A stretch of 64,000 bases of DNA from Hyphomicrobium sp. 12-62-95 (GCA_002279935.1 NCCZ01000008.1:21998-85997); one strand, 5' to 3'; shown: positions 21,163 to 32,998, counted from the first letter of the stretch. Numbers and translations: made by a program. The notes: a model not told the origin generated them from the letters alone.

Positions 21163-21492
21163 ATGATCGTTGGCTGGGGCTTGTCGCTGGCAACCTACCG
21201 GATGTTTGCGCGCCGGAATGGGTGGCCGATGGGGTCGCTGCAGGCCGATCTCCCGGCCGTTCCCGTGATTCTGGGGTTGGCATCGTTTCTGTCTGGGCTG
21301 CTCTTTGCCGCGGCGCTGGGCCCCGACTATGGCGGGTGGATCATTTTGCTATTCGGCGTGCTTCTTGCCATTTTCTGGACGGGGTTCCTGCGGGTGGGAT
21401 CGCAGGTGTCGCTGTTTCTGGCCCCGGTCGCCATGGCGTTGCTGTTGATCGCCTGGTTCAGCGATTTCGATAAAGTGCTGCACTGGACCTGA
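21163..21492 (+). CDS. Hypothetical integral membrane protein
   Basis: 109 residues with about three or four hydrophobic helices (AVPVILGLASFLSGLLFAAA, WIILLFGVLLAIFWTGFLRV, VSLFLAPVAMALLLIAWFSD). No family recognised. The ATG at 21163 is favoured over the in-frame codon at 21133, but neither has a clear ribosome-binding site. It lies just after a terminator and 338 bp before nuoE. Confidence 0.45.
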   Translation: MIVGWGLSLATYRMFARRNGWPMGSLQADLPAVPVILGLASFLSGLLFAAALGPDYGGWIILLFGVLLAIFWTGFLRVGSQVSLFLAPVAMALLLIAWFSDFDKVLHWT

Positions 21493-21830
21493 CGGGGCAA
21501 CGCAGGCGGCAAAGCTCGGGCCCTAAACCTTTGGGCTTCAAATCTCAGGCACCAAACCCCCGGTGGGCGCTCTGCATAGGGGCGTTGCTCCCTGGCATCT
21601 CGCGACATCGCGGCGCGGGAGCCCGACGATCGTCCAAGGCTTCCGCGCTTGCGTTGTACGCGTCCAGGCCGTAGTTGAAACGCGGGGCCGTCGATGGGTT
21701 CGGGGGCGGGGAAGACCCCTCTAACTGGCGCGCCCGGGCGATTGTTTTTGCTTTGCATTCCGCCAAACGCCGGACCCCGTCTTTCTTGGGCCTCCCCTTG
21801 GGAGGTTGAGGCCGCTTCTGGGAGCCGTGC
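21493..21830 (+). other. Intergenic region before nuoE
   Basis: 338 bases with no supported gene. It should carry the promoter of the nuoE-nuoN unit, but none was recognised. A short hairpin CCTCCC/GGGAGG (21791-21805) lies 26 bases before the nuoE ATG. Confidence 0.4.
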
Positions 21831-22781
21831 ATGGCCGTTCGCCGCCTACATCCGGATCAACCCGCCCACTTTGCGTTCACGCCCGAAAACATGGCGTGGG
21901 TCAACGCGACGATTGCGAAGTATCCGCAGGGGAAGCAGGCCTCGGCGGTAATCCCCGTTCTGTGGCGGGCGCAGGAGCAAATTGGCGGCTGGATCACGGA
22001 GCCGGCCATCCGCGTTGTGGCCGATATGCTGGGCATGGCGCATATCCGCGTGCTCGAGATCGCGACCTTCTACACCATGTTTCAGCTGGCGCCGATTGGC
22101 TCCAAGGCGCACGTGCAGGTCTGCGGGACGACGCCGTGCATGCTGCGGGGTTCGAAGGACCTGATCAAGGTCTGCAAATCGCGCATTTCCGATGAGGCGT
22201 TTCACATCTCGGACGACGGCGCGTTCTCCTGGGAAGAGGTCGAGTGTCTGGGCAGTTGCGCGAATGCTCCCATGGTCCAGATCGGCAAGGATACCTACGA
22301 GGACCTGACGGCGGAGAGCTTCAACGCGCTATTGGATGGGTTTGCGAAGGGTAGCCCGCCCCAGCCGGGATCGCAGATCGGACGGACGGCGTCGTGTCCC
22401 GAAGGTGGGCCGACGACGTTGACCGATCCGGCGCTTTACGATGGGTCGCGGATTGGTCAGTGGCAGAAGCGGTTGGCGGGCGGTGGTGGCGCGGCACCTG
22501 CGACGCCGGCGGCACCTGCTGCCCCATCGACGCCGCCCGCGCCCTCCGCACCGCCGGCCTCGGCGGCACCCGCGACGGAGGCCAAGCCTTTCGTGCATCC
22601 AGCTGCGCTCGCCGCGATGGCGAACGCGGGGATTGTGAAGGAATTGGAAGATCGATCGAGTGGGGGCAAGCCGATTGCGGCCAGTGAGCTGGCCAATCTG
22701 GCGCAGTTGGCGCGGGTCAAGGGTCCGGCGGCTTACGGAGCGCGACCGGATGACACCGACGGCGGGAAAGCGGAGAGCTAA
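21831..22781 (+). CDS. nuoE: NADH-quinone oxidoreductase subunit E, with C-terminal extension
   Basis: 24-kDa subunit of the NADH-oxidising module, carrying the N1a [2Fe-2S] cluster with ligands C98 and C103 (CGTTPC) and C139 and C143 (CLGSC). The thioredoxin-like core ends near residue 165. The protein is 316 residues, about twice the enterobacterial length: the extension holds an Ala/Pro-rich low-complexity stretch at about 215-250 ([18 protein letters not shown]), then a short helical tail. Long NuoE tails are known in alphaproteobacteria; their role is unknown. The stop overlaps the next ATG by one base. Confidence 0.97.
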   Translation: MAVRRLHPDQPAHFAFTPENMAWVNATIAKYPQGKQASAVIPVLWRAQEQIGGWITEPAIRVVADMLGMAHIRVLEIATFYTMFQLAPIGSKAHVQVCGTTPCMLRGSKDLIKVCKSRISDEAFHISDDGAFSWEEVECLGSCANAPMVQIGKDTYEDLTAESFNALLDGFAKGSPPQPGSQIGRTASCPEGGPTTLTDPALYDGSRIGQWQKRLAGGGGAAPATPAAPAAPSTPPAPSAPPASAAPATEAKPFVHPAALAAMANAGIVKELEDRSSGGKPIAASELANLAQLARVKGPAAYGARPDDTDGGKAES

Positions 22782-22991
22782 TGGGTCAGATCGGTTTGTT
22801 TATCGGGTTGAAGATCGTCACGCTGTTTGCGGCCATCGCGCAGACCGTGGGGTTTATCGGTCTCTTTGCGTTCGAAGCGCTTGATCCCTACAAGTGGCAG
22901 TTGCTGATTGGGGGAACGGTCGTGGCCCTGATATCGGAATTCTTGTCGGCCTACGTGATGCGGCGACAGCCAAAGAGGCATGAGATCAACG

Positions 22992-23002
<11 letters not shown>
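22781..23002 (+). CDS. Small two-helix membrane protein between nuoE and nuoF
   Basis: 73 residues with two hydrophobic segments ([20 protein letters not shown] and [20 protein letters not shown]) and a short basic C-terminal tail. Function unknown. Its ATG shares a base with the nuoE stop (TAATG) and its stop lies inside the start of nuoF, so translation is coupled to both. Small unidentified frames inside nuo operons are known from Paracoccus; whether this is a supernumerary complex I subunit or an assembly factor is inference. Confidence 0.75.
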
Positions 23003-24275
<1,273 letters not shown>

Positions 24276-24296
24276 TCCTTTTCAGACGAGAAACGC

Positions 24297-26363
24297 ATGG
24301 CACGCAAGCTCATCGTCGACGGGGTTGATATCGAGGTGGAAGACGGCACCACGCTGATGCATGCGTGCGAGGCTGCCGGCGCCGAGATCCCGCGGTTTTG
24401 CTATCACGAGCGGCTGTCGATCGCGGGCAACTGCCGCATGTGCCTCGTCGAGGTCGAGGGCAGCCCGAAGCCGATCGCGTCGTGTGCGATGCTGGTCAAC
24501 GATCTGCCGCCCAATCGCGATGGCTCGCCCAAGAAGGTGTTCACCACGAGTAAGGTTGCCCGGAAAGCGCGCGAAGGCGTGATGGAGTTTCTGCTCCTCA
24601 ACCATCCGCTCGACTGCCCGATCTGCGACCAGGGCGGGGAGTGCGATCTGCAAGACCAGGCGATGGCGTTTGGCGTCGGCGGGTCGCGCTATGAAGAAAA
24701 CAAGCGCGCGGTCGAGGACAAGTATATCGGGCCACTGATCAAGACGGTGATGACACGGTGTATCCACTGCACGCGCTGTGTCCGCTACATGACTGAGATC
24801 GCGGGCGTGGAAGAACTGGGCCTTATCGGGCGTGGCGAGGATGCCGAGATCACGACCTATCTCGAAAAGGGCATCCTGACCGAAATGAGCGCTAACGCGG
24901 TGGACCTGTGTCCTGTGGGCGCGCTGACGCACCGGCCGTGGGCGCACAATGCGCGGCCGTGGGAATTGAAGAAGACAGAGAGCGTCGATGTGATGGACGC
25001 GGTTGGCTCTGCCATTCGGGTTGATACGCGCGGGCGCGAGGTGATGCGCATTCTGCCGCGTAATAACGATGCGGTGAACGAAGAATGGATCTCGGATAAG
25101 ACGCGGCATGTGGTCGATGGACTAAAGACACAGCGGTTGGACCGGCCGTATGTGCGCCGCAACGGGCGGCTGGTGCCGGCCACGTGGGCCGAGGCGCTGG
25201 ATGCGGTGGCGCAGCGGCTGAAATCGACGATCCCGGCGAAGATCGGCGCGATTGCGGGCGATCTGGCGGGCGCGGAGGAGATGTTCGCGCTCAAGGAATT
25301 GATGGCCGGGCTCGGCGTGACGAACCTCGATTGCCGGCAGACGGGCGAGGCGCTTGATCCGGCGCTGGGCCGGGCAAGCTATCTGTTCAATTCCACGATT
25401 GAGGGGATTGAAGCGGCCGATGCGATCATGATCATCGGCGCCAACCCGCGCTTGGAGGCGCCGGTACTCAACGCGCGCATCCGCAAGCGCGCGCGGCAGG
25501 GTGGTTTGCTCGTCGGTGTCATCGGTGAAGCGGTCGATCTGGGGTATGCCTACAACCATCTCGGCGCTTCGCCGGCGGCGCTGCAGCAATTCGTCGACCA
25601 TGCTCCTGCCGCCAAGGAGCGGCCGATGTTTATCATTGGTAGCGGCGCGCTGACGCGTCCGGACGGGGCGGCGATCCTGGGCTTGGCGGCCAAGGCGGCG
25701 CAGGCGCTGGGTGTGATGAAGGACGGCTGGAACGGGTTCAACATTCTACACACGGCGGCGGCGCGGGTGGCCGGTCTCGATTTAGGCTTCGTGCCGGGTG
25801 CCAAGGGCCTTACGGCCGCGCAGATGGCGGCGGGCGGCGTGGACGTTCTGTTCAATCTGGGCGCTGACGAGGTCGATATCGCGCCGGGCGCGTTCGTGAT
25901 CTACCAGGGCAGCCATGGCGATCGGGGTGCGCATCGCGCCGACGTGATCCTGCCGGGGGCGGCCTACACGGAAAAGAGCGCGACTTTCGTGAATACGGAA
26001 GGCCGCGCGCAGCAGACGGTGCGGGCCGTGTTCCCGCCGGGCGAGGCGCGCGAGGATTGGACGATCCTCAGGGCTCTTTCGGCGGAAATCGGGCGGGCGC
26101 TGCCGTTCGATACGCTGGAACAGTTGCGCGCGAAGATGTATGCGGCAGTGCCTCAGTTGGCGGCGCTCAACACGGTGTCGCTGGTGGACGCGGGGGCGAT
26201 TGCGGGGTTGGCCAAGCTGGCGGGGGCGGTGCGGGACGAGCCGATGCGCGCGACCGTGCAGGACTTCTACCTGACCAACCCGATCGCGCGGGCGTCGCAG
26301 GTGATGGCCGAGTTGAGCGCGCTCAGGCATGCGTCCAACAAGATGCTGTCGGCGGCGGAATAA
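24297..26363 (+). CDS. nuoG: NADH-quinone oxidoreductase subunit G
   Basis: 75-kDa subunit of complex I, which relays electrons through clusters N1b, N4 and N5. 688 residues. The N-terminal [2Fe-2S] motif is CYHERLSIAGNCRMC plus a fourth Cys in IASCAM; the His-Cys cluster is in HPLDCPICDQGGECDLQDQ; the [4Fe-4S] set is CIHCTRCVRY with CPVGAL. The rest is a molybdopterin-oxidoreductase-like domain without cofactor-binding function. The ATG at 24297 begins MARKLIVDGVDIEV. Confidence 0.97.
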   Translation: MARKLIVDGVDIEVEDGTTLMHACEAAGAEIPRFCYHERLSIAGNCRMCLVEVEGSPKPIASCAMLVNDLPPNRDGSPKKVFTTSKVARKAREGVMEFLLLNHPLDCPICDQGGECDLQDQAMAFGVGGSRYEENKRAVEDKYIGPLIKTVMTRCIHCTRCVRYMTEIAGVEELGLIGRGEDAEITTYLEKGILTEMSANAVDLCPVGALTHRPWAHNARPWELKKTESVDVMDAVGSAIRVDTRGREVMRILPRNNDAVNEEWISDKTRHVVDGLKTQRLDRPYVRRNGRLVPATWAEALDAVAQRLKSTIPAKIGAIAGDLAGAEEMFALKELMAGLGVTNLDCRQTGEALDPALGRASYLFNSTIEGIEAADAIMIIGANPRLEAPVLNARIRKRARQGGLLVGVIGEAVDLGYAYNHLGASPAALQQFVDHAPAAKERPMFIIGSGALTRPDGAAILGLAAKAAQALGVMKDGWNGFNILHTAAARVAGLDLGFVPGAKGLTAAQMAAGGVDVLFNLGADEVDIAPGAFVIYQGSHGDRGAHRADVILPGAAYTEKSATFVNTEGRAQQTVRAVFPPGEAREDWTILRALSAEIGRALPFDTLEQLRAKMYAAVPQLAALNTVSLVDAGAIAGLAKLAGAVRDEPMRATVQDFYLTNPIARASQVMAELSALRHASNKMLSAAE

Positions 26364-26381
26364 GAAGAGGCAGGGGAGAAC

Positions 26382-27443
26382 ATGGCCGAACAGTCGACCC
26401 TGTGGGACAGCCTGATCTGGCTCGCGATCAACGTGGGCCTGAGCCTCGCGTTGCTGACCGGGCTATTGATCATCATCGCGTATCTGCTGTTGCTCGACCG
26501 TAAGGTGTGGGCGGCGGTGCAGATGCGCAAGGGACCTAACGTCGTGGGGCCGTGGGGTCTGCTGCAGTCGTTCGCTGACCTGATTAAGTTCGCGGTCAAA
26601 GAACCGGTTATACCGGCGGGCGCCAACAAAGGTGTGTTTCTTCTGGCTCCGCTGGCCACGGCCGTGTGTGCGCTGGCGGCATGGGCGGTGATCCCGGTGA
26701 GTGAGAACAGCTGGGGCAAGTGGGTCATCTCCGACTTGAATGTCGGCGTGCTCTACATTCTCGCGATCTCGTCGCTTGGCGTTTACGGCGTGATCATGGG
26801 CGGGTGGGCGTCGAACTCGAAGTATCCGTTCATGGGCGCGCTGCGCTCGGCGGCGCAGATGGTGTCGTATGAAGTTTCGATCGGGTTCGTGATCATCACG
26901 GTGCTGCTGCTCGTCGGCTCGCTCAACATGACCGAGATCGTGCGGGCGCAGGCGGATGGGATCGGGACGTCGGCGGGATTGCCGGCGTCGTTTCTGGATT
27001 GGCACTGGTTGGTGCTGCTGCCGATGTTCGTGATTTTCTTTATCTCGGCTTTGGCGGAGACCAACCGGCCGCCGTTCGATCTTGTCGAAGCGGAATCGGA
27101 GCTCGTGGCGGGCTTCATGGTGGAATATTCGTCGACGCCGTATCTCTTGTTCATGCTGGGCGAGTACGTGGCGATCGTGACCATGTGCGCGCTGGGGACG
27201 ATCCTGTTTCTCGGCGGATGGCTGCCTCCGGTCGATATCGCGCCGCTGAACTGGGTGCCGGGGATTGTCTGGTTCATTCTGAAGGCGACGTTCCTGTTCT
27301 TCATGTTCGCCATGGTGAAGGCGTTCGTGCCGCGCTACCGGTACGACCAGCTGATGCGGCTGGGCTGGAAGGTGTTCCTGCCGCTGTCGCTTTTGGCGGT
27401 GGTCGTCGTGGCGGCGGTCGTTCAATTCGGGGGCGTGACGTGA
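26382..27443 (+). CDS. nuoH: NADH-quinone oxidoreductase subunit H
   Basis: Eight-helix membrane subunit forming the mouth of the quinone site and the first proton path. 353 residues. Typical motifs are [20 protein letters not shown] and [20 protein letters not shown], whose acidic residues line the E-channel. GGGGAG lies seven bases before the ATG. Its TGA stop overlaps the GTG start of a small gene. Confidence 0.98.
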   Translation: MAEQSTLWDSLIWLAINVGLSLALLTGLLIIIAYLLLLDRKVWAAVQMRKGPNVVGPWGLLQSFADLIKFAVKEPVIPAGANKGVFLLAPLATAVCALAAWAVIPVSENSWGKWVISDLNVGVLYILAISSLGVYGVIMGGWASNSKYPFMGALRSAAQMVSYEVSIGFVIITVLLLVGSLNMTEIVRAQADGIGTSAGLPASFLDWHWLVLLPMFVIFFISALAETNRPPFDLVEAESELVAGFMVEYSSTPYLLFMLGEYVAIVTMCALGTILFLGGWLPPVDIAPLNWVPGIVWFILKATFLFFMFAMVKAFVPRYRYDQLMRLGWKVFLPLSLLAVVVVAAVVQFGGVT

Positions 27444-27655
27444 CGAGCGCGCTCATCGGTCTGGCGGTTGGATTTGGCGTAGGGCTTTTTGGCTTCTTCG
27501 CGATCCGGAAGCTTGCCGATAAAATCGTTCTGGCGCGGCCGGATGGGGCGGGGCAACGCACGGTGGCGCTGCTGCGGTCGACCGCCATCGTCGATCTTGT
27601 TCTCTTCACCGTCGGCGGGGCTCTCGTCGGCTATTTCTTCTTTCCGAGCGGTTGA
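27440..27655 (+). CDS. Small two-helix membrane protein between nuoH and nuoI
   Basis: 71 residues from a GTG at 27440 that overlaps the nuoH stop in a GTGA arrangement, so translation is coupled. It starts [20 protein letters not shown], has a basic loop ([15 protein letters not shown]) and a second hydrophobic helix ([20 protein letters not shown]). The open frame continues far upstream within nuoH, which can hide it from an ORF scan. It ends three bases before nuoI. Function unknown; a complex I accessory role is inference from position. Confidence 0.7.
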   Translation: MTSALIGLAVGFGVGLFGFFAIRKLADKIVLARPDGAGQRTVALLRSTAIVDLVLFTVGGALVGYFFFPSG

Positions 27656-27658
27656 TCC

Positions 27659-28147
27659 ATGAACATCGCGCAGGGTGTGAAGTCGCTGTTTCTCATCGAG
27701 TTCGTGAAGGCCTTCGGCCTCTCGATGCGGTACTTCTTCGCGCCGAAAAAGACGCTCAATTATCCCTTCGAGAAGGGGCCGCTGTCGCCGCGCTTTCGCG
27801 GTGAGCATGCGTTGCGCCGCTATCCGAATGGGGAAGAGCGCTGCATTGCCTGCAAGCTGTGCGAGGCGATCTGCCCGGCGCAAGCGATCACCATCGAGGC
27901 CGGTCCGCGCCGCAACGACGGCACGCGGCGGACGACGCGGTACGACATCGACATGACGAAGTGCATTTATTGCGGGCTTTGCCAGGAGGCGTGTCCGGTG
28001 GACGCGATCGTGGAGGGGCCGAATTTCGAGTTCGCGACCGAGACGCGCGAGGAACTTTTCTACGACAAGGACAAGCTGCTTGCGAACGGCGACCGGTGGG
28101 AGCGCGAGATCGCGCGGAACATGGCGGCGGACGCGAAGTACAGGTGA
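27659..28147 (+). CDS. nuoI: NADH-quinone oxidoreductase subunit I
   Basis: TYKY-type ferredoxin subunit carrying clusters N6a and N6b. 162 residues. The two [4Fe-4S] motifs are C62/C65/C68/C72 ([12 protein letters not shown]) and C102/C105/C108/C112 ([12 protein letters not shown]). The N-terminal amphipathic segment ([20 protein letters not shown]) lies on the membrane surface. A palindromic repeat separates it from nuoJ. Confidence 0.98.
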   Translation: MNIAQGVKSLFLIEFVKAFGLSMRYFFAPKKTLNYPFEKGPLSPRFRGEHALRRYPNGEERCIACKLCEAICPAQAITIEAGPRRNDGTRRTTRYDIDMTKCIYCGLCQEACPVDAIVEGPNFEFATETREELFYDKDKLLANGDRWEREIARNMAADAKYR

Positions 28148-28196
28148 TGGAACGGTTGAGGCGGGCGGCCGCGTTCGTGGCTGCCCCTCACCCTAA

Positions 28197-28222
28197 CCCT
28201 CTCCCCGCGCGCGGGGAGAGGG
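28197..28222. repeat. REP-like palindrome between nuoI and nuoJ
   Basis: Perfect 26-bp palindrome with 13-bp arms (CCCTCTCCCCGCG / CGCGGGGAGAGGG), preceded by CCCCTCACCCTAA. The arm core CCTCTCCCC is shared with the palindrome inside dnaE (46824-46863). The CCCTCACCCTAACCCTCTCC type is a widespread dispersed repeat in proteobacteria. Confidence 0.85.
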
Positions 28223-28238
28223 TACAAGGATGGATGAG

Positions 28239-28871
28239 ATGCTGACGGCAGGGTTCTTCTATCTGTTTGCGGTGCTGGCGATCGCGTCGGCGACGATGGT
28301 GATCGTCGCGCGCAATCCGGTACATGCGGTGCTGTTCCTCATCCTGACGTTTTTTAACGCGGCGGGGCTCTTCATTCTGCTCGGCGCCGAGTTCCTGGCG
28401 ATGCTGCTGGTGATCGTGTACGTCGGCGCGGTGGCGGTGCTGTTCCTGTTCGTCGTGATGATGCTGGACGTGGACTTCGCGGAACTGCGCGCGGGGTTCA
28501 TCAATAATGCGCCGGTTGGGTTGCTGGTGGCGGGGATCGTGCTGGTGGAGCTGATCGCGCTGTTCGTTTCCGGGGCGGCCGGCGGGTTGCCGAGCGCCAT
28601 TCCGGCGGCGGCTCCGGGGACGGAAGCGCTCTCCAACACCGAGCAGATCGGGCGCGTGCTTTACACGAAGTACGTCTACTTCTTCCAGGCGGCAGGGCTC
28701 GTGCTGCTTGTCGCCATGGTGGGGGCCATTGTTTTGACCTTGCGGCATCGCGAGGGCGTCAAGCGGCAGTCGATTGCGGCGCAGAACGCGCGCACGCCGG
28801 CGACGGGTCTTGAGATGGTCAAGGTTGCGTCCGGCGGGGCGGTTGTGCCGTCGAGCGAGGCCAAGCGATGA
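28239..28871 (+). CDS. nuoJ: NADH-quinone oxidoreductase subunit J
   Basis: Five-helix membrane subunit of complex I. About 210 residues, with the conserved block ARNPVHAVLFLILTFFNAAG and GAEFLAMLLVIVYVGAVAVL, which includes the helix with the pi-bulge used in coupling. The ATG at 28239 has AAGGA about eight bases upstream; an earlier in-frame ATG at 28230 has no room for a ribosome-binding site. Its stop overlaps the next gene as ATGA. Confidence 0.95.
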   Translation: MLTAGFFYLFAVLAIASATMVIVARNPVHAVLFLILTFFNAAGLFILLGAEFLAMLLVIVYVGAVAVLFLFVVMMLDVDFAELRAGFINNAPVGLLVAGIVLVELIALFVSGAAGGLPSAIPAAAPGTEALSNTEQIGRVLYTKYVYFFQAAGLVLLVAMVGAIVLTLRHREGVKRQSIAAQNARTPATGLEMVKVASGGAVVPSSEAKR

Positions 28872-29179
28872 CGGGCTTTCTGCTCAAGGGGCTGGGGTTC
28901 TTTCTGGCGGCGACGGTGGTGAGTGCGCTGCTGACGTGGATCGTGCCTGCCAAGCTCGTGTCGGTCGTGAAAGTTTTTGTCTGGCTGTTGCCACTCGTGT
29001 TCCTTGGCGTGGAGCTATGGGCGAGTGAAGCGGCCAACGATATGAGTTGGAATGCGGTGTGGCGCGGCACCGTTTCGGCGGGCGCGCAGACGGTACTGTT
29101 CTGGCCGGGCGCGCTAGCCGGGCACTATGGCGTGCGGGTGATGCGCGGCGAATTCGGCCGCCCGCGGGGGATGAGCTGA
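28868..29179 (+). CDS. Small membrane protein between nuoJ and nuoK
   Basis: 103 residues with two or three hydrophobic helices ([40 protein letters not shown]) and a basic C-terminus. No family recognised. The ATG overlaps the nuoJ stop (ATGA) and the end overlaps the nuoK start by one base, so it is coupled on both sides. Genes J and K normally sit side by side; this insertion is the third small membrane gene in the cluster. Confidence 0.7.
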   Translation: MTGFLLKGLGFFLAATVVSALLTWIVPAKLVSVVKVFVWLLPLVFLGVELWASEAANDMSWNAVWRGTVSAGAQTVLFWPGALAGHYGVRVMRGEFGRPRGMS

Positions 29180-29487
29180 TGACGATTGGACTAGCCCATT
29201 ACCTGACCGTGGCGGCGTGCCTGTTCACGCTCGGCATTCTCGGCATCTTCCTCAACCGGAAGAACGTGATCGTCATCCTGATGTCGGTCGAGCTCATGCT
29301 TTTGGCGGTGAACATCAATCTCGTCGCGTTCTCGGCCTATCTGGGTGACATCACGGGGCAGATTTTCGCGCTGTTTATTCTGACGGTGGCGGCGGCGGAG
29401 GCGGCTATCGGGCTCGCGATCATCGTCGTCTATTACCGAAACCGCGGGTCGATCGCGGTTGAAGACATCAACATGATGAAGGGCTGA
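29179..29487 (+). CDS. nuoK: NADH-quinone oxidoreductase subunit K
   Basis: Three-helix MrpC-like proton-channel subunit. 102 residues. The family motif [20 protein letters not shown] contains the buried Glu needed for proton transfer, and a second Glu lies in [15 protein letters not shown]. The ATG is the one overlapping the preceding TGA (TGATG). Confidence 0.98.
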   Translation: MTIGLAHYLTVAACLFTLGILGIFLNRKNVIVILMSVELMLLAVNINLVAFSAYLGDITGQIFALFILTVAAAEAAIGLAIIVVYYRNRGSIAVEDINMMKG

Positions 29488-29494
29488 GGCGGCG

Positions 29495-31492
29495 ATGATC
29501 TATTCCGCAATCGTCTTCCTGCCGCTTCTGGGCGCGCTGATTGCCGGCCTCTTTGGCCGTTTGATCGGTGCCCGTCCTTCGGAAGTGATCACCACCGCGC
29601 TGATGATGGTTGCTGCGGCGTTGTCGTGGTTCGTCTTCATCGAGACTGGGTTCGCGCATGACGCGGCGAAGACTGCGGTTAAGGTGCCGGTGATGCGCTG
29701 GATCACATCGGGCGATCTTGAGGCGGCTTGGGTGCTGCGCATTGATACGCTGACGGCGGTGATGCTCATCGTGGTGACTACTGTGTCGTCGCTCGTGCAT
29801 CTCTATTCGATCGGGTACATGCACGAAGACGACAGCCGGCCGAGGTTCTTCGCCTATCTGTCGCTGTTCACGTTCGCCATGCTCATGCTGGTGACGAGCG
29901 ACAACCTCCTGCAGATGTTCTTTGGCTGGGAAGGCGTGGGTCTAGCCAGCTACCTGTTGATCGGGTTCTGGTATCACAAGCCGGAGGCGAACGCGGCGGC
30001 GATCAAGGCGTTCGTCGTCAACCGGGTCGGTGACTTCGGGTTCGCGCTCGGTATCTTCGGCGTGTTTTTCATCTTTAATACGATCAGTCTGGACGAGGTA
30101 TTCCGTCAGGCCCCAGAGATGATGGGGAAGACGATGAATTTCCTCGGCTACGACGTCGATATCCTGACGACGCTGTGCCTCCTTCTCTTCATGGGGGCGA
30201 TGGGTAAGTCGGCGCAGTTCCTGCTGCACACGTGGCTGCCGGACGCGATGGAAGGTCCCACTCCGGTGTCGGCGCTCATTCATGCCGCGACGATGGTGAC
30301 GGCCGGTGTGTTCATGGTGGCGCGATTGTCGCCGCTGTTCGAGCAGGCGCCGGTGGCGCTCAATGTCGTGGTGTTCGTGGGCGCGATCACGGCGTTTTTC
30401 GCAGCGACCGTGGGTCTTGTGCAGAACGACATCAAGCGGGTGATTGCGTATTCAACCTGTTCGCAGCTGGGGTACATGTTCGTCGCCTGCGGCGTCGGGG
30501 CTTATACGGTGGGCATTTTCCACCTCTTTACGCACGCGTTCTTTAAGGCGCTGCTCTTCCTCGGTGCCGGCTCGGTCATCCATGCGATGCATCACGAGCA
30601 GGATATGCGCAACATGGGCGGGCTCAGGTCTAAGATCCCGATCACGTGGGCGATGATGCTGATCGGCACGTTGGCGCTGACGGGTGTCGGTATCCCGCAT
30701 GTGGGTGGGTTTGCGGGCTTCCATTCGAAGGATGCGATCGTTGAAGCGGCCTATGCAGCGCATACGCCGGGCAACTATGCGTTCTGGCTCTTGGTGATCG
30801 CGGCCTTCATGACGTCGTTCTATTCGTGGCGGCTGATGTTCCTGACGTTCTACGGCAAGACACGGGCGGAGCCGGATACCTACAAGCATGCGCATGAGAG
30901 CCCGCCGGTGATGTTGGTCCCGCTGTTCGTGCTGGCGGTGGGGGCGATCTTGGCTGGCATCGTATTCACCAAGCCGTTCATCGGATACGGGCTGGCCGAG
31001 TTCTGGGGCACGTCGGTGACACCCGACAAGGACATCATGCATCACATGCATGAGGTGCCGGAGTGGGTGTTCTGGTCGCCGTTCGTGGCGATGGTGTTGG
31101 GGTTTGGGCTCGCCTATCTCTACTATATCGCCAGCCCTGATTTGCCCGAGAAGACGGCGACCGCTTTCCGGCCGCTGTATCTCTTCTTCCTCAACAAGTG
31201 GTACTTCGACGAACTCTACGACGCGATTTTCGTGCGCCCGGCTAAGGCTTTGGGGCGACTGTTCTGGAAGGGCGGCGACGGGGCGATCATCGATGGCACC
31301 ATCGATGGGACGGCGGCGAGCGTCGGCTGGGCGACGGGCAAGATCATCCGGCTGCAGACGGGATATGTTTATCACTACGCCTTCGCCATGCTGATCGGCG
31401 TTGCGCTGTTCGTGACATGGTTTGCATGGCCTACTGTATTGGGGCCTTCAGGACTTGGGCCAGCAGCCCTCGGGCCGGCGGGGGTTCGCTAA
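29495..31492 (+). CDS. nuoL: NADH-quinone oxidoreductase subunit L
   Basis: Distal antiporter-like proton-pumping subunit with about 16 helices and a long lateral helix. 665 residues. The key proton-path Lys and His are in [20 protein letters not shown], followed by [20 protein letters not shown]. The last 110 residues form the traverse helix and end helix. Its stop abuts the nuoM ATG. Confidence 0.98.
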   Translation: MIYSAIVFLPLLGALIAGLFGRLIGARPSEVITTALMMVAAALSWFVFIETGFAHDAAKTAVKVPVMRWITSGDLEAAWVLRIDTLTAVMLIVVTTVSSLVHLYSIGYMHEDDSRPRFFAYLSLFTFAMLMLVTSDNLLQMFFGWEGVGLASYLLIGFWYHKPEANAAAIKAFVVNRVGDFGFALGIFGVFFIFNTISLDEVFRQAPEMMGKTMNFLGYDVDILTTLCLLLFMGAMGKSAQFLLHTWLPDAMEGPTPVSALIHAATMVTAGVFMVARLSPLFEQAPVALNVVVFVGAITAFFAATVGLVQNDIKRVIAYSTCSQLGYMFVACGVGAYTVGIFHLFTHAFFKALLFLGAGSVIHAMHHEQDMRNMGGLRSKIPITWAMMLIGTLALTGVGIPHVGGFAGFHSKDAIVEAAYAAHTPGNYAFWLLVIAAFMTSFYSWRLMFLTFYGKTRAEPDTYKHAHESPPVMLVPLFVLAVGAILAGIVFTKPFIGYGLAEFWGTSVTPDKDIMHHMHEVPEWVFWSPFVAMVLGFGLAYLYYIASPDLPEKTATAFRPLYLFFLNKWYFDELYDAIFVRPAKALGRLFWKGGDGAIIDGTIDGTAASVGWATGKIIRLQTGYVYHYAFAMLIGVALFVTWFAWPTVLGPSGLGPAALGPAGVR

Positions 31493-32998
31493 ATGATCAT
31501 CACGACGCAACCGATCCTCTCGATCATCACGTTCCTGCCGCTGGTGGGGGCGATTTTCATCGCGACGCTGCCGAAGGCGGCGGCGAACAATGCGCGCTGG
31601 GTGGCCTTGTGGACCACCATCGTCACGTTCTTCGTGTCGCTTCTGATCTGGGTGAACTTCGATACGTCGACGCCGGCATTCCAGTTCGTGGAAGAGTACG
31701 CGTGGCTGGGGCCGATCAAGTACAAGATGGGCGTCGACGGCATTTCGATGCTGTTCGTCATCCTGACGACGTTCCTGATGCCGCTGTGCGTGCTCGCCAG
31801 CTGGCAATCGATCGAGGAGCGCGTGAAGGAGTACATGATCGCGTTTCTGGTTCTTGAAACGCTGATGATCGGGGTGTTCTGCGCGCTCGATCTGGTGCTC
31901 TTCTACCTGTTCTTCGAAGGCGGCCTGATCCCGATGTTCCTCATCATTGGCGTGTGGGGTGGGCCGCGGCGGGTGTATGCGAGCTTCAAGTTCTTCCTCT
32001 ACACGCTGCTCGGCTCGCTTCTGATGCTGATCGCGATTCTCGCGATCTACGGGTACGCCGGGACGACAGATATTCCGGCCTTGCTGGCAACGACGCGGTT
32101 GCCGCCGGATATGCAGTTCTGGCTGTGGCTGGCGTTCTTCGCCTCGTTCGCTGTGAAGATGCCGATGTGGCCGGTGCATACGTGGTTGCCGGATGCGCAC
32201 GTGGAGGCGCCGACGGCCGGGTCTGTGATCCTGGCGGCGATCCTTCTCAAGATGGGCGGGTACGGCTTCCTGCGCTTCTCGGTTCCGATGTTCCCGCTGG
32301 CGACGGAGCAGCTGGCGCCGCTTGTGTTTGTGATGTCGGTGATCGCGATCATCTACACGTCGCTGGTCGCGTTCGTGCAGGAGGATATGAAGAAGCTCAT
32401 CGCCTACTCCTCGGTGGCGCACATGGGTTTTGTCACCATGGGCATTTTCACGGTGACGACGCAGGGCGTTGATGGGGCGATCTTCCAGATGCTGTCGCAT
32501 GGGATCGTGTCGGCGGCGCTCTTCCTTTGTGTAGGCGTGGTCTATGACCGGATGCATACGCGCGAAATCGCGGCCTATGGCGGGTTGGCGGACCGCATGC
32601 CGCTCTATGCGGCGTGCTTCATGGTGTTCACGATGGCCAACGTGGGTCTGCCGGGGACGAGCGGGTTCGTCGGTGAGTTCCTGACGCTGCTAGGCGCATT
32701 CAAGGTCAATACGTGGGTGGCGTTCTTCGCAACGTTCGGCGTGATCTTGTCGGCGTGCTATGCGCTCTATCTCTACCGGGCGGTGGTCTTCGGCAAGCTG
32801 GATAAGCCAGCGTTGAAGATGTTGCCCGATCTTTCAGCCCGCGAAATCGCGGTGCTGGCGCCGCTCGTTATTCTCACCATTCTCCTAGGGTTCTATCCCG
32901 CGCCCATCCTCGATGTGACGGCGGTGTCGGTAAAGAACCTCGTTGCGCAGTACGAGTCTGCGATTGCCGGGGCCTCGCAGGCCGCCACGTTGCCCTGA
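31493..32998 (+). CDS. nuoM: NADH-quinone oxidoreductase subunit M
   Basis: Antiporter-like proton-pumping subunit, 14 helices, 501 residues. The coupling motif is [20 protein letters not shown], and the second conserved block is [20 protein letters not shown]. It starts immediately after the nuoL stop with no intervening base and is followed 13 bases later by nuoN. Confidence 0.98.
   Translation: MIITTQPILSIITFLPLVGAIFIATLPKAAANNARWVALWTTIVTFFVSLLIWVNFDTSTPAFQFVEEYAWLGPIKYKMGVDGISMLFVILTTFLMPLCVLASWQSIEERVKEYMIAFLVLETLMIGVFCALDLVLFYLFFEGGLIPMFLIIGVWGGPRRVYASFKFFLYTLLGSLLMLIAILAIYGYAGTTDIPALLATTRLPPDMQFWLWLAFFASFAVKMPMWPVHTWLPDAHVEAPTAGSVILAAILLKMGGYGFLRFSVPMFPLATEQLAPLVFVMSVIAIIYTSLVAFVQEDMKKLIAYSSVAHMGFVTMGIFTVTTQGVDGAIFQMLSHGIVSAALFLCVGVVYDRMHTREIAAYGGLADRMPLYAACFMVFTMANVGLPGTSGFVGEFLTLLGAFKVNTWVAFFATFGVILSACYALYLYRAVVFGKLDKPALKMLPDLSAREIAVLAPLVILTILLGFYPAPILDVTAVSVKNLVAQYESAIAGASQAATLP

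Noticed and set aside
20862..21473. 203-codon plus-strand frame overlapping the 49- and 109-residue membrane proteins
   Set aside because: It crosses a strong terminator, has atypical composition and no recognisable domain.
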